A DNA stretch of 64,000 bases from Cunninghamella blakesleeana. Lineage: Eukaryota > Mucoromycota > Mucoromycetes > Mucorales > Cunninghamellaceae. The first letter of the stretch is position 1. Each line of letters begins with the position of its first letter. A model generated the notes under the pieces. It had not been told where the DNA came from. It was given only the letters and a program-made list of their open reading frames with translations, and did no database searches. The position numbers and the translations under genes were made by a program. The DNA is taken from contig JAFCIZ010000005.1 of NCBI GenBank assembly GCA_017871115.1, positions 3,217,501 to 3,281,500 on the forward strand. Reading direction: 5' to 3'. Below are positions 23,342-36,092 of this stretch, piece by piece.

Positions 23342-24927
23342 ATGAAATTTTCTCTTTTAGGTGGTTTACTTTTAAGTGCTTCTAGCGTCCTAGCAAGCAA
23401 GTCGCTTGTTGGTTATTTTCCTAACTGTATATAAATATCAATATAAATATATATAACAAATCATGATAAACTTGATATTCATACTTTATTTTATTTTATT
23501 TTTATTTATTAAATGACAATTAGGGCTTTACGCTAAGTACCCTGTTTCTAACATTGACTTTTCAAAATACACTCATATCAATTATGCTTTTGCTATTTTA
23601 ATCAAAGGAGCTACTCCAGAATATACAGATGATGTAAGAACACTATTCTTAAAATTAAACAAATATATATTAATTTGTATTTTTTAACCTATTGTTTATT
23701 TTTTCTATCGTGTTGGTAATAATAATAGTGGCAAGTTCAATCTCAATTACCTCAATTAGTTAGTGCTGCTCATGCAAAAAATGCTAAAGTTTTACTTTCT
23801 GTTGGTGGTTGGTCTGGCTGCTTGACTTTTAGTACCATGGCTGCTGATCCCGCCCAACGTAAAACTTTTATTGATTGGAATATTAATGAAATGAAAAAGT
23901 ATAATTTGGACGGTATTGATGTTGGTAAAGTGATACAGTTATATTTTTATTCATAAAATTTATATTATATTCTCTTACACTTATTAAATACTTATATTGA
24001 TATTTATGCATATTAACTATTTATTTATTTTTAATTAAATATATGTAGATTGGGAATATCCTGGTTCATTGGTATTAAGGAAAATAAAATAAAAAGGAAA
24101 AGAGAAATAGTATTAAATTGTAAAATATATTTTAATAGGGAGCTGGTTGCAACTCTATGGATCTTGCTAATGATTACAAAAACTACTTAACTTTACTTCA
24201 AGAAATGAGAGCTGCCTTTGATACTACCTTTACTAATGGGACCAAAAAAGAACTTACTATTGCTTGCCATGTCCGTACTTTCAAAACACCAGATGGAAAT
24301 ATGGCTGATGTCTCTGAATATGTCAAAGTTTTGGATCGATTTATGTTAATGACTTATGATATTAATGGTGCTTTCAATTCTACTTCTGGTCCTAATTCTC
24401 CTTTCAATTTTGAACCTGGGTGGGGTGATGCTGATAGTTATGTATCTGCTATTGATACTTGGATGAAAGCTGGTGTCCCTGCTTCTAAAATTGTTCCCGG
24501 TTTAGCCTTTTATGGTCGCTCTGCTACTGCTACAGTGGATATGACCAATACAAATCAATATCAACCTCAAAAACAAGGCCAACCCCCTCATGGTGATTCT
24601 TATGATGCTTATTGGCAAAACCCTTATTGCTCCAAGGATCCTGGAGGTTTATCTGGAGTTTGGAGATATGCCAATTTGAGATCTCAAGGTGTATTAACTA
24701 CCCCAACAACCGCCGCTAGCCCTTGGATTCGTAAATGGGACGATGTCACACAAACTCCTTGGTTGTTTAATCCTACTGATAAAACTTTTATTTCTTATGA
24801 TGATCCAAAATCCATTGGTATTAAAACAGACTATGCTATTAGCAAAAATCTCGGAGGTCTTATGGTTTGGTCTGTTGATGAAGATAATGGAGAATTATTA
24901 CAAGTGGCTTCTAAAATCTTGAACTGA
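23342..24927 (+). CDS. Secreted GH18 chitinase, tandem copy 2
   Basis: Five exons (23342-23426, 23524-23633, 23729-23924, 24049-24071, 24139-24927) give about 400 aa. Exons 1-4 match copy 1 in length exactly (85, 110, 196, 23). The signal peptide is MKFSLLGGLLLSASSVLA, and the DxxDxDxE signature is again split over the micro-exon. Relative to copy 1 there are clustered changes (for example the EPGWGDADSY loop for VPGKGASDSY) between long stretches of identical DNA, as gene conversion would leave. The enzyme should cleave chitin like copy 1. The loop difference lies on the substrate side in GH18 folds, so specificity may differ; that is inference. The 5' region includes a TATATAAAGG box at 23264-23273. 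Confidence 0.93.
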
Positions 24928-25040
24928 TATATACTATATATATTATCTAGCTATTTTCTTCTCTAATATTTACTTTTTATTTTACTTTTTATCTATTTTA
25001 CTTTAACTTTCTATAACTAAAGTAGTTTGATCATATTATT

Positions 25041-25071
<31 letters not shown>

Positions 25072-25254
25072 GGTATAACTATAAAAATAAATAAAAATAG
25101 CTGTGCTATTCATTTCAACTTTAACTTGGAAGTTACATTACTTTTGAAAAAAGAGCTGGGTTTAAATTATGATTATAAAAATAAAAAAAAAAGTTGGATT
25201 TTTTTTTTTTGCTTTTTATTTTAAAAAAAACTATATACTTTTTAAATATCATAA
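24928..25254. other. Intergenic region, nothing seen
   Basis: A 327-base AT-rich spacer between chitinase copy 2 and the ORC5-like gene with a (TA)n run at about 25045-25071. Confidence 0.5.
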
Positions 25255-27163
25255 ATGACGAATAAATCATTAGAAGAAAGGTTTCCTGGAAGAACAAAAC
25301 AAATTAATACTTTACTATCATTAATGGGAAATGTAAAATTGTAACAAAAAAATGTTAAATCTATATTATCATTATCAATGTCATAGTAATGTTTTAAAAG
25401 ATCGTTTTTAACTATGTTCAACACTTACCTTTATTTTATTTTATTATAGCCAAATGATACACCTGTTCCTAGTATATTTATTTATGGTCATGCATCTTCA
25501 GGAAAAACTTCTGTTGTAAAGGCAGTAATGGAAGCAAAACTATCACCAAAACAATATGCTTATATACATTGTGTAGAAAATTATTCACCACGTATGATAT
25601 TTGAGAAAGCTCTCAATCAATGGTGCGATTGGACACCAAGTATTGATAATCAATTCACCAATATTTGTAAAGCAGAATCAATTCATCAATTTGTTAAAAT
25701 CATCCAACAAGGTGTAACTGATCCACGTACATCAACAACTATTGCTCTAGGACAAAAAGAAACTATTTATTTAATTTTGGATCGTGCTGAAAGAATACGT
25801 GACATGCATTCTTCAATTCTACCAGTACTATTAAGGTTATCAGAAGTGGTAAAATATAAAAAATCAAACAAGATTTTTATTATTATAATATGCATTTCAA
25901 TTACAATACGTTTATATTTATATTTCTTTCTTTCTATTTCTTTTATTTTATTTTATTTATTTATTTTTGAAAAAAATTAGACGCAAAATAATGTATGTGT
26001 TATTTTAATAAGTACGGTTGTATTTGAAAAATTTCGTATGAAAGGAGGATCTTATGAACCAATGTATATACGATTTGACGGGTATACTAAGGAAGATGCT
26101 TTAAAAATATTATTACTGGATTTTAATACAATACAACGACGAGTGAAATGCGAAAACAATAAAGACGATAGCGCTGAAAATTATACTATTACTGAATTAA
26201 ATGACGACTTTTTTTTTAAATACGCGGAATTAATATATGATATATTCAATCACAATTGTAAAGATATCAACGAGCTAAGATATTTTTCAGCATTACTGTT
26301 ACCATTATATATACGGCCAATTCAAGAAGGAACAAGTAAGATTTTATAATAATAATAATAATAATAATAGGAAAAAATAAAAAGTAACGTAATATTTTTT
26401 TATTAATTTTATTTATTTATTATAGTTAAAATGCATGAAACATCAAAATTATTAATACAAGCCCAACCCTATTTTGCGGAAGCTACCGATAAATTATATT
26501 TACGTGAAATATCAAGTGCGGAATGGACAAAAGAAACACAGCAATTAGAGAATGTATATAATGAAAATAAAAGAGTTGGAGCCTTTTTATCACATACTAG
26601 AGCAACGGGAAAAGCGGATTTTGATTTACCTTATTATACGAAATTCTTACTGATTGCGTGTTACTTGGCCAGCTATAATCCTGCTAAATTTGATTTACGG
26701 TATTTTGCTAAAGGGAGAGAAGAAAGAAAGAAAAAAAAAGGTGGTGGTACAAAAAAAGGTAAAGTTGACAGTAACGCCGGTGGTAAAATGCGACAACAAT
26801 TATTAGGTCCAAAAGCTTTTCCAATGGAACGTATGTTGGCTATTTTTTATAGTATTATTGATGAAGATTTAGATGATAGCATTGATATTCAATTACAGGT
26901 ATAATACACATATAGAGATAAATATAAATATAATATTGTTAAAGAATAAAACGATGGTAATGAAAGTAGCAATTAACCTTATTGTATTATTTTTACTTCT
27001 ATAGATTACTAGTTTGACTACTTTAAGATTATTAGTACGAACAACTAAAATGGATATTTTGGATGGTGCGAAATATAAATGTAATGTGGGATTTGAATTT
27101 ATTAGAACTATTGCTCAAAGTGTACGATTTGAATTAGATAAATATTTGTATGATTTTAATTAA
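25255..27163 (+). CDS. ORC5: Origin recognition complex subunit 5
   Basis: Five exons (25255-25332, 25450-25848, 25981-26335, 26426-26898, 27005-27163), all joining in phase, give about 487 aa, the usual ORC5 length. An AAA+ core starts after a short N-terminus: Walker A GHASSGKT at about residues 39-46, then YLILDRAERIRD for Walker B and VILISTVVFEKF as sensor-1 strand. The C-terminal half has the ORC5-specific block LASYNPAKFDLRYFAKGREE followed by a Lys/Gly-rich loop and LGPKAFPMERMLAIFYSI. ORC5 is the ATP-binding subunit next to ORC4 in the six-subunit origin recognition complex that loads MCM helicase in the nucleus. No oddities. The start codon was set by the exon that completes the N-terminus before Walker A. 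Confidence 0.92.
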
Positions 27164-27436
27164 ACTGTATAGAAAAAAATTCATTGCATAACATGGCTTA
27201 AATAAACAAAGAAAATAAAAATAAATATTTATAAACAGTAAGGCTTTCATTATATTACCGTTGATATAATCGCCAAAAAGTAAATATGTATTTAAAACTC
27301 TAATTAAACAATAAGAAATAGGCTTTCTTTGGCGATCTATGTAAAAAAAATTAAATTCCGCCCGTGGTTCTTTAATGTTATTGTCCTGGCTTTTTTTTTT
27401 TATTTTTTCTCCTCTTACCTCAATTTTTTTTAGAAA

Positions 27437-28951
27437 ATGACTTTTTATACATATTTAAATAGATCCTTGCATAAATCACCACTTCAATATATAACCCAAA
27501 GATCATTATGGACACGTATTAGTAGCACAGCACCAACACTCGAATCATGTATTAATAAATGTTCAGCTTTAATTGAAAAGTCAACAACACGTACTTCAGC
27601 TATAAAGCCAAACGTATGTTTTATCCTTATATCAAAATCATTTGATTCTCAACAATACCAGCAAACCATTCCCCTATTAAAACAACGATTACAATGGAAT
27701 GATAAAGATACAACAACAATTATAGGGTGTATAGTTGATCGTGTTCCAACTACAAAAGAGAATAATGGTCATGGTATTAGTTTGCTTTTAGGTTATAATG
27801 AAGTCATTCAACCTTTCCAAGTAAAGGATAGTCTTTACCGACAAAAATCAAGAAGCATATCTGTTGGAAGGTGGGGAAATTATGACCGATTAAAATATGA
27901 AAATAAAAAAAGCAAAGAATGGCAAGCTTTTGATACAGTTAGTCAACCACCTCAAACGTATGATGAATTACCTTTTAATATTACTGACGATAATAATAAT
28001 AAAACACCTTCTATGATTTTGATGGCAAGCGATAATGAACCTGATCAACTTTTAAATACACTTGATCACCATTTTCCTACTACACCTAAATTTGGTATCG
28101 TTGGCGCCTCAACTCCTTTTATTAATCACGGTTTGCCTTACACTTTATTTTATAATGATCAAATCATGAAAGCTGGAACAGTTGGTTTTATTTCTTATTC
28201 AAGTGATAATAGTAATGATAATGATAATAATTTATTAAATGATATTCAAATTCAATATCCTTATTTGGAATCCCTTGGGTCACCATTCACAATTACTAGG
28301 TATACACATACGCAAATATCCATATTTATATATACATAATACAGTATTTATTTATTTATTATTTTATATATTTGATTAATACATTTAGAGCTCGAGGAAA
28401 TGTTATTTTAGATTTAGATGACAAAGGAGCAACAAGATTATTATTAGATTTAATTAATAAAGTAAACGTATCAAAAGATGAAGAATTTTACCTTGGAATA
28501 TTTTCAAAAAATGGAAATGATAAAACAGTTGCCCGTATCACAAGTGGGGACCCAGCTAGAGGAAATATGTCTGTAGACACAACTTTAGATTTATATGAAG
28601 GACAATATGTCCAGTTTATGAAGAAAAAACCTCTACAAAAGCAAAGTATAAATAATCTTTTAAACGATCATCAAGGTAAATAAAATAGAATAGAATAGAA
28701 TTTAATAAAATAATAATTGAATGTCAAACTTTATTATATTAATATATATATATATAGGTAAAAATATGACTTTTGGTGTCACAGATTTAGATACTACCAT
28801 TGACGCTGATATTCAGCAGCAACATATATCATCAAAAAAACAATCTACTTTAGAATTATTTGGAGCAACAAGTGAAAATGGATTTATCGTTGGGAAACCA
28901 AATCAAAAAACACAACTTCTTCAGGTTCCTTTTTCAGTCATCACTTGCTAA
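27437..28951 (+). CDS. Probable FIST-domain protein with a mitochondrial-type leader
   Basis: Three exons (27437-28299, 28389-28675, 28758-28951) join in phase to about 447 aa. The N-terminus is basic, hydroxylated and lacks acids (RSLHKSPLQYITQRSLWTR), like a mitochondrial targeting sequence. The middle holds a Gly-rich sensory-type alpha/beta pattern (IIGCIVDRVP, ISLLLGYNEV, MILMASDNEP, FGIVGASTPF) resembling the FIST N/C ligand-binding fold of small-molecule sensor proteins. The C-terminal part (ARGNVILDLDDKGATRLLLDL) fits the FIST C half. Function in fungi is unknown. It is 270 bases from ORC5 in the same direction and convergent with the sugar transporter. I recognise the family only moderately; the gene model itself is firm. 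Confidence 0.6.
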
Positions 28952-29419
28952 TATACATAAATATATATAGACACCATCATTACATTTAAATAATTCAATT
29001 GTTCGATTTACGATAACATGTAACAAATATTAATACAATGTAATAGAAAAATTAGTATGTATTTTTCGAAATAAAATATCTATTCAAGATAATACAGAAA
29101 AAAACAGCAATTTATTATTACCAATTGCTGAATCCATTATATATATATAATAAATATTCATTTTTATCTCGTAGGTTGATTAAATATTAAAATTATAATA
29201 AAGAAAATTTAGTTAATATTTTTTAGCCATGTAAGTACATGGTCAAAAAAGTGAAATTAATGCTATATAAAACGCAATAAAAAAAAAATTAATTGAATGC
29301 CCTCCAGTGCTTAGACACTTTTTTAAAAGAGAAGGGATTTACGTACAATAAAGTATTTATTTACACATATACTTACTTTTTATAAATTACTAATTATTAA
29401 TATATCAATATAAATTTTT
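28952..29419. other. Convergent 3' intergenic region, nothing seen
   Basis: AT-rich spacer between convergent genes; no ORF, hairpin or repeat of note. Confidence 0.5.
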
Positions 29420-31587
29420 TTATGCATGATATTTTTCATATATTTTTTCAATCGATTGATTTTTTGTTTCAAAAATGTTAAAATAAGTAAAAAACAAGCT
29501 AATAATTCCAATAACAGTAAAGATAAGAAATGTATAACCTTGAATGGTAGCAAATAAAATGGGGAAAAATAAAGCAACAAAGAAATGTACCAACCAATTC
29601 ACACCATTTGTTAATCCACCTATGATGGAAGAAGTATAAGTAGGACATAGCTCAACAGTTAATAGCCATGGGATAGGGCCCAAACCGATAGCATAAAAAG
29701 AAAGATAAAGATAAACGCCAACAATAAGTAAAGCAGATATTTTGAAATAACAAGCCAAGAAAAGTACCAAAGAAAATAAAATGGTACCCGATTCCGAGAT
29801 CAATAATAAAGGACGGCGACCCAATCGATCCATAAGAGCAATTGCTATCACTGTAAAAATTAAATTCATTGCTGTATCACCAATCGCTAAATCACCATAA
29901 GTAGATGTTACAGAAGATAAATAACTAGATGAATCATTGATAACATAAGCGTAAGTCATGGTAGAATAATACATGAAAACACTAAAACCCATGAGCTGTT
30001 GTAAAACATGTGTGATTAAGATAGTGAATGTCATTTTTCGTAAGACAGGATCTTGGAAAAGATGAGATAATGAGATTTGTTGATTTTTTGGTCTTAACGT
30101 TTGAATTTCATTATCTTGCGGTGCCATCACTTTTTCTTCTTCATGATTTAAAGTTCTAGTTTCTGGGTCATCCTCATCGTCACCATCATTATCATTATCA
30201 TTATGGCTATTATTATTTCCATCATCACCATCTTCTTCTACGTTATGAGTATGTTTACGACTGTCTAAATGTTGTTTTTCACCTTCTTCATCATCGTTGT
30301 TGTTATCATTATGATTATCATCTTCTTCATCACCTAATTTCTTATCTTTTAAATCTTCTTTTTCAACCAAAGTAGCTTGTATTGACCACCGACGAGATGC
30401 ATTTTCTAAACGACGTTGTTCCGTTTTCAAATCCTTCTTTTTTTCAACTATAGTTCCGTCATGTCGGAGTTGATGTTGATCATAATTAGTGACAATCATA
30501 GAATCTGCTGCCGCTCCTCCGACTTGCCCTTTCACCATTTCATAAAACTCTTCATCAATATCACAAGTACCACGTAATTTTTGTAATGTATAACGAGCTT
30601 CATCGATTTTATTCATAGATATAAACCAACGTGGCGACTCTACACAGGTAGTCATAGCTATTAATTGAAGCACTGCTGGAAATCCTGCCATACCATAATT
30701 TAATCGCCAATAAGGTACATTTGATAAAAAGATACCAAAAAATGTAGAGAAAAAGATACCAACAGCAATAAAAAATCTAAAATAATATTATAAAAAAAAC
30801 AAAAATGAATTTAAAATGAAAAACTATTGTTTTTTATATTTTATTTTATTTAATTTAATTTAATTTAATTTTCAAAAACTTACTGATGAAAACATCCCAT
30901 TGCACCTCTTGCACGAATAGTGGAAATTTCACCAATATAAGTAGGAATAACTAGTGAGCACATACCACATGACAATCCACAAATGATTCTACCAGCTATA
31001 AACATTCCAGGGCTCAATGATAAACTAATGATAATACTTCCAAGTACAAATCCTACGTTGGTAAGAAAGATGGTCTTTTTACGTCCAAGTTTGGTTTGAA
31101 TATACCCTGTACCAAGTCCTCCGACAAATCCTCCAATACAAAATGATGCTACTGCAAATGCCCTATATAAATGAATTGATACATATATATATACAAAATA
31201 ACATTAATAATAATAACAATAAAAAATTCATAACATTATTAATAATAATTAAAATCAATGGTGATGATATTTTCATTGTTATTTTTAATATTATATTGCA
31301 ATTTACCATAAATAAGTTGACATGGGTAAACAATCAGGAAACGATGAACTATATAAGTGAGCATTACCTGTAGGACAATTATGAGTGATTTCTCCAGGAA
31401 CATTAGGAGACCTAAATAATATATATATATTAATGGTTTATTTATTTAGTTGGTATTTTTTATTATTATTCATCTATTCATTTTATCCTTACCCAATAAC
31501 CCATCCAAATGATAACGACGTTAGACATGCTACTGTAACACAATAGACCATGTACTTTGGTGTTTTAGCATCTATTGATTCTCTCAT
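29420..31587 (-). CDS. MFS sugar transporter with a long acidic central loop
   Basis: Four exons (31587-31493, 31411-31307, 31162-30884, 30776-29420) join in phase to about 611 aa. Sugar-porter landmarks: MSTYLWAFAVASFCIGG and GRKKTIF after helix 2-3, GEISTIRARGAMGCFHQ, the ESPRW motif after helix 6, QQLMGFSVFMYYS in helix 7, DRLGRRPLL, and GLGPIPWLLTVELCP in helix 10. The final PETKG motif is degraded to FETKN. Between helices 6 and 7 lies a loop of over 150 residues rich in Asp, Glu, Asn and His, far longer than usual. The ATG at 31587 is the first in frame, but a good acceptor (TTTTTTTAG) just upstream leaves a further 5' exon possible. Likely a hexose or polyol facilitator; substrate unknown. 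Confidence 0.88.
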
Positions 31588-31920
31588 TGTTAATTCATAT
31601 ACAGGTGTGTTGATAGATAAAACTAAAAAAAGATATATATATGTACAATTTTTTTAATAAAAAATAAACAGATATGTAATAAAAATTAGACGTGTATATA
31701 AAAAGAAAAAAGTAAAGAATCAAAAAAAAAGAAAAAAGAACTTTTCTTCACTACCTTTTTTACTTTTATTTTTTTTTCCTGTTTTCACATATGTCTCTAT
31801 TATAAACATGGGACCCTTCTTTTCTATGTTTGTTCCTTTAAAATATTTTTCTATAAATATATATATATATATATATCTTTTATTTCTATACTTTTATTTT
31901 TTTTCCTAAAAATATATGTT
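31588..31920. other. Spacer between sugar transporter and ALG8
   Basis: AT-rich 333 bases; may contain a 5' UTR intron or short first exon of the sugar transporter (a T-rich acceptor at about 31623-31632). Nothing else seen. Confidence 0.4.
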
Positions 31921-34291
31921 TCACTGAGAATACAAATTATCCTTCATCATCAAGATCCAACCATATAAGATACCAACAGAGCAAGAAAGACTCGTTAACA
32001 TTAATGGTAAAAATTCGTATCTTGCACCAAATAACATGGAATGTAGAACACCATTGTAACATTGAACCAAAATTAAACCCATCAAATATAATTTTTCCAT
32101 GGGGATTAATAAATGTCGGAGTTTACTAATTAAATATGCCAAATGAACATTAATGCAAAAAAAATAGTTCTTAATAAAATTACTCCTTTCTCTTTTTCTT
32201 TTGTTTTCGTTTTCACTCTCATATAGATATACGATATATAAATATACACTTACATATTATGGCAATAGCATAATCCAGGAATAATAGCAAGATACCATAT
32301 AAGCGTAATAATGACTTTAATTGGAGTTTCTATGTCAATAAAATAATAAAAGGACATTTAGATAAATATTCTAATTTAAAATATATTATTCTTTTTACGA
32401 ATATATATATATATATATATGTGCGTGTGTGTGTGTATTAACATATATCACCTTGATGATGAAACAGTAATGGGTATAAAGATACAATCCCTGCACTACT
32501 TAAAATGACAAAGACCCTTAAACGGTAGATACTTTTCATAGCCATAAATCTAATTTATTTTTTATTTTTTTTAAAAAAAAAAAGGAAGGCAAAAAATAAA
32601 TAAAATAAATAATATTACCATGGCATCTATTTTATTTTATTTTTCTATTCATGTTTATTTATTTTTTTACCCATAAGGAATCAATACAATCATAATCGCT
32701 TTTTCATGAACATGCCACCCAAATAAATAAGATGCAAAACCACATAAGGTTAATGATGAAATAAAATTTTCAAAATTTGGTTTACGCCATAAAACTTGAA
32801 GAGTCAGCTAAAATTAAAAATTCAAGGTTCATTTCATTATTATTTATTATGTCTATTATTATTATGCCATCATCAATACTTGTTTATTATTTACTTACTA
32901 TTTGGAATAAAACCGTCAACACTAATGTATGGATGGGCTGAATGGTTGGCAAAACAGCAAATACAGTATCGCCTACATAACCACGAGTCATTGATCCAAG
33001 AGCATCTACATTAAATGACCATCCTAACATTTTTGATACTTTATTTTAAAAAAAATTAGATGATGGTTTTTCTTTTTTATTTTTACTCTATATTTATCAC
33101 TGTATTATTACTATTATTTACTTTACCTAGAATCAAAAATCGATCTAAACCAGCGTACAATGCCCAAACATTAGGAGCCCAATAAGCATGGCATAAACCA
33201 CGTGTAAAAGGAAATAATCTATCTAACAAAGCATTTGTTTGACCTGTCAAAACAAAAGGAGATAATGAAATACCAAAAACTAATAATACACTTGAGCCCA
33301 ATAAAACAAATCGACTTGGTGAAAACTTTCTTTGATTTCCTTGTAAAATAAAACAGTAAGCTTGTAATAGATAAACAAAATAAGCAGGTGCCAAATAAAG
33401 ATAAATATGTTTAAAGTTAAGTAAAATAGCAAAAAGAATCCCAGACCATAATAATCGATTCTAGTATGGAATAAATAAGAATAAAATAAATAGATAAATA
33501 AAATAAATTCAGATACATTAATCTATTTATTCATCCATATATATTATATTACCTTTTGTGCTTCGACTATAGAATGAATTAATATGCCATAAAGCAAACC
33601 ATTATATTGAAAATGTAAATGGTCTACTATCCATAAACCAGGGTGTAAAAATAAAGCTATGGCGATTAATTGGTATTGATATGATTTTTTTTCCGGTAAC
33701 GTGGTAGTTGGTGTTGTATTGGTGGCGGTAGGGATGTTATTATGAACATAACGTGCCAAAGCCCAATATAATATTAATTCACTTGCCATAACAGTGAATC
33801 GCTGAAAAAGTATTACAGTATTATTATCAATAGGTTCACTTGAGATAGTTAACATATTAAGATCTACATATTGAGCAATACTAGCAAGCACTTTTTCAAA
33901 CCATGCAAAAAAAGGAGGATAATCTAAAGTCCATATTGATGTTTTCTAAAATTTAAAAATATAAAGTTATTTTTTTTTTTTTTACAGTCTTTCTGTTTTT
34001 AGTTTTTATTCTTGTTACGTTATCGCTATTATTATTATTATTAATATTATTTACTTCAAGGTACCATTTTGATAAAGGCAACTGATAAGTTATGGCCATC
34101 CAATTTCTATGTACTTCAAAATCAGTTGAATGGCTAGATTGTATATTTATAAGGAGAGAAAACGTTGATATAAGTACTCTGTTAAAATATAAATACACAT
34201 ATATAATATACCTATTTTATAATAGTATATAACTATAATTAATATTTTTACTATAATATATATTCTTTACTATGCAGGTATCAAAAGACAT
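31921..34291 (-). CDS. ALG8: Dolichyl-P-Glc:Glc1Man9GlcNAc2-PP-dolichol alpha-1,3-glucosyltransferase
   Basis: An ER multi-pass enzyme that adds the second glucose to the N-glycan precursor. Exons 33945-33553, 33460-33127, 33038-32899, 32807-32671, 32549-32452, 32329-32254 and 32125-31921 join in phase (461 codons). They are preceded by an exon ending at 34055 that carries the family signature [18 protein letters not shown]. Further hallmarks: [43 protein letters not shown] and [11 protein letters not shown]. The HLHFQYNG form and the last two motifs favour ALG8 over ALG6. The 5' end is uncertain: an ATG at 34291 (MSFDTC) can be joined only through a weak acceptor near 34177, so the true start may differ. 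Head-to-tail with the sugar transporter. Confidence 0.88.
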
Positions 34292-34807
34292 TTTATTAAT
34301 GTGCTAATGAATAAGATGGACTTCATCACTTTGTCAAAAAAAGATACATAAAAATGTATAAAAATGAAAAAATTAATGGGTCAAAAAATTATAAATTTAT
34401 GATTTTTAAAATTCCGTTTACTTTTTTAGTATCTACGTGCTTTAAAGTGTGAAAGTGACCATACATATGATTATTATTTTCATTCTCATTATTATTATTT
34501 AATTATAAAAGTGGTTTTTGTTTTTTTATAAAAAAAATTATCAATCGATTCGTGAACAAATTATTCATTAAATAATCATGATTCGTTGTCTGAACGAGCG
34601 TGTTTCTTTCTAGGAGATCTTTCATACAAACATAAAAGCAAACAAAATAAAATAAAAAAGTTTAATACTTTTTTATTTTATCTTGATGTTCTCCGTTAAT
34701 AAATGAAAGAAAAGAGAAAAAGAAAACATGAATAAAAAAAATTTTTTAAATCAATAAAAAATATCAACTCCGCTTTTTTTTCTCTCTTTCACTGTTTTTA
34801 CTTTAAA
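34292..34807. other. Divergent promoter region ALG8 / GNAT gene
   Basis: About 500 bases of AT-rich DNA with no ORF of note; presumed promoters on both sides. Confidence 0.45.
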
Positions 34808-35293
34808 ATGATTATAATAAAAGCTTGTGAAGAGTTAACCAATGAAAATATAAAAGAAATGGTATGCTTATTAAAAGATTCTGATGAAGATACAGAAAGA
34901 ATCAAACAAGTATTATTAAATAAAGAAAAAAATCAAGCTTATTATATCCTTCTTCAAAAAAATGGAAATGAAAACGAAGAAGAAAAGTTAGGCGCAATTG
35001 TAATGGATTGGGAAAAAAATGAAATACTGAATATATGTCTCCTTTCGGTGTATCGATCCAAAGGATACGGAAAAAAAGTAATGGAATTAATCAAAAAGGA
35101 AGCCATCAAGTTAAAAAAACCTTTTCTATTGGTAGGCACAGGCAATTCTTCCATTGATAATATTTCTTTTTATCAAAAATGTGGTTATCGCTTTGATAGT
35201 ATTAAAAAGGATTACTTTGATTATATTCAACCTCCTGTCAAAGAATTTGGTATTGAATTAAAAGATATGGTGATATTTAAATATACTCTATAA
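34808..35293 (+). CDS. GNAT-family N-acetyltransferase
   Basis: Single exon, 161 codons, a typical size for a stand-alone GNAT domain. The acetyl-CoA-binding motif A is visible as LSVYRSKGYGKKVMELIKKE (the RxxGxG/A pyrophosphate loop is RSKGYG), preceded by the beta-4 strand LGAIVMDWEKNEILNI. Motif B follows as NISFYQKCGYRFDSIKKDYF, with the usual FYQKxGY. The protein is Lys-rich and has no signal or membrane segment, so cytosolic. Small-molecule or protein amines are both possible substrates; nothing in the sequence decides. It looks more like bacterial or early-fungal small GNATs than histone acetyltransferases. Confidence 0.85.
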   Translation: MIIIKACEELTNENIKEMVCLLKDSDEDTERIKQVLLNKEKNQAYYILLQKNGNENEEEKLGAIVMDWEKNEILNICLLSVYRSKGYGKKVMELIKKEAIKLKKPFLLVGTGNSSIDNISFYQKCGYRFDSIKKDYFDYIQPPVKEFGIELKDMVIFKYTL

Positions 35294-35474
35294 TATTTTT
35301 ATCAATGAAACAATACATATAATAAACATAAATTTTTTTTTGTGATCAAAAAATAAAGTGGCTTTGGTAAATCAAATACAAAAAAATTTTTGATTTTTTT
35401 AAACTCAAAAAAAACTATAAATATGAGTAAAAAGTTTTTTTTTTATTTTTTTTTCTTTTTCTTTTTTCTTTAAG

Positions 35475-35752
35475 CTTGTAAAAATCAAAATCTTACTTCT
35501 GGGCATAGTTCGAATTTCTTTAAGAAATTTGAAAAAAGTGAATCTATGTATATCCGTATAAGTAAGACAAGTACGACCAATTCATCTCATTTCTGCTTAA
35601 GGTTTTATCGGTTAAAAGAGTCTTTTATGATCACTTGAACCGGTTTAACTGAGGAAATGGTTTGATGAGCTCGATATATTCCTGAGCTAAAGGTAATGCT
35701 ACTATGTGGCTTTGACTGGCGGCAATACCATATCGTGAACATTTTTTTTTTT
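35475..35752 (+). other. Non-coding, stem-rich island: candidate Pol III-type ncRNA
   Basis: This stretch is clearly less AT-rich than its flanks yet contains no ORF. It holds several local inverted repeats: TTCGAATTTCTT facing AAGAAATTTGAA (35510-35534), AGCTC facing GAGCT (35668-35688), and the near-palindrome TTGAACCGGTTTAA (35634-35647). A tRNA-B-box-like GTTCGAATTT lies at 35508-35517, and the island ends in a T-run (35741-35752) that could terminate Pol III. I could not match it to U1-U6, U3, 5S, RNase P/MRP or SRP RNA by eye. Boundaries and strand are guesses. Confidence 0.3.
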
Positions 35753-36092
35753 CAAAAAAAAAAATTATAACTTATAACTATAAAAATGAAAATGAAAAAT
35801 TAATAATATCTATTAAAACTGGTTATGTATAATTTATACATTAAGTATTTTTATTTACTCATTTATTTTATTTTAATATAATATATTTATATATAAAAGA
35901 AAAATAATAATCAAAACCATAAAAATAAAATATTTATATATCCATAATTATTTTTTAATATATATATGTAATAATAATAACAATAAAAATAAAAAAACTA
36001 TATATCATTGTCGCTCTTTATATACTTTGTACTTATTTATATATTTTTTTGTATAAACATATATATACATATATATATATATATATGCTCGT
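35753..36092. other. AT-rich spacer, nothing seen
   Basis: Homopolymer and TA-rich DNA between the candidate ncRNA island and the Sey1 stop codon. Confidence 0.45.

Noticed and set aside
35508..35517. Possible tRNA gene (GTTCGAATTT B-box)
   Set aside because: No cloverleaf, no A-box at the right distance and no acceptor stem; kept only as part of a wider ncRNA candidate.
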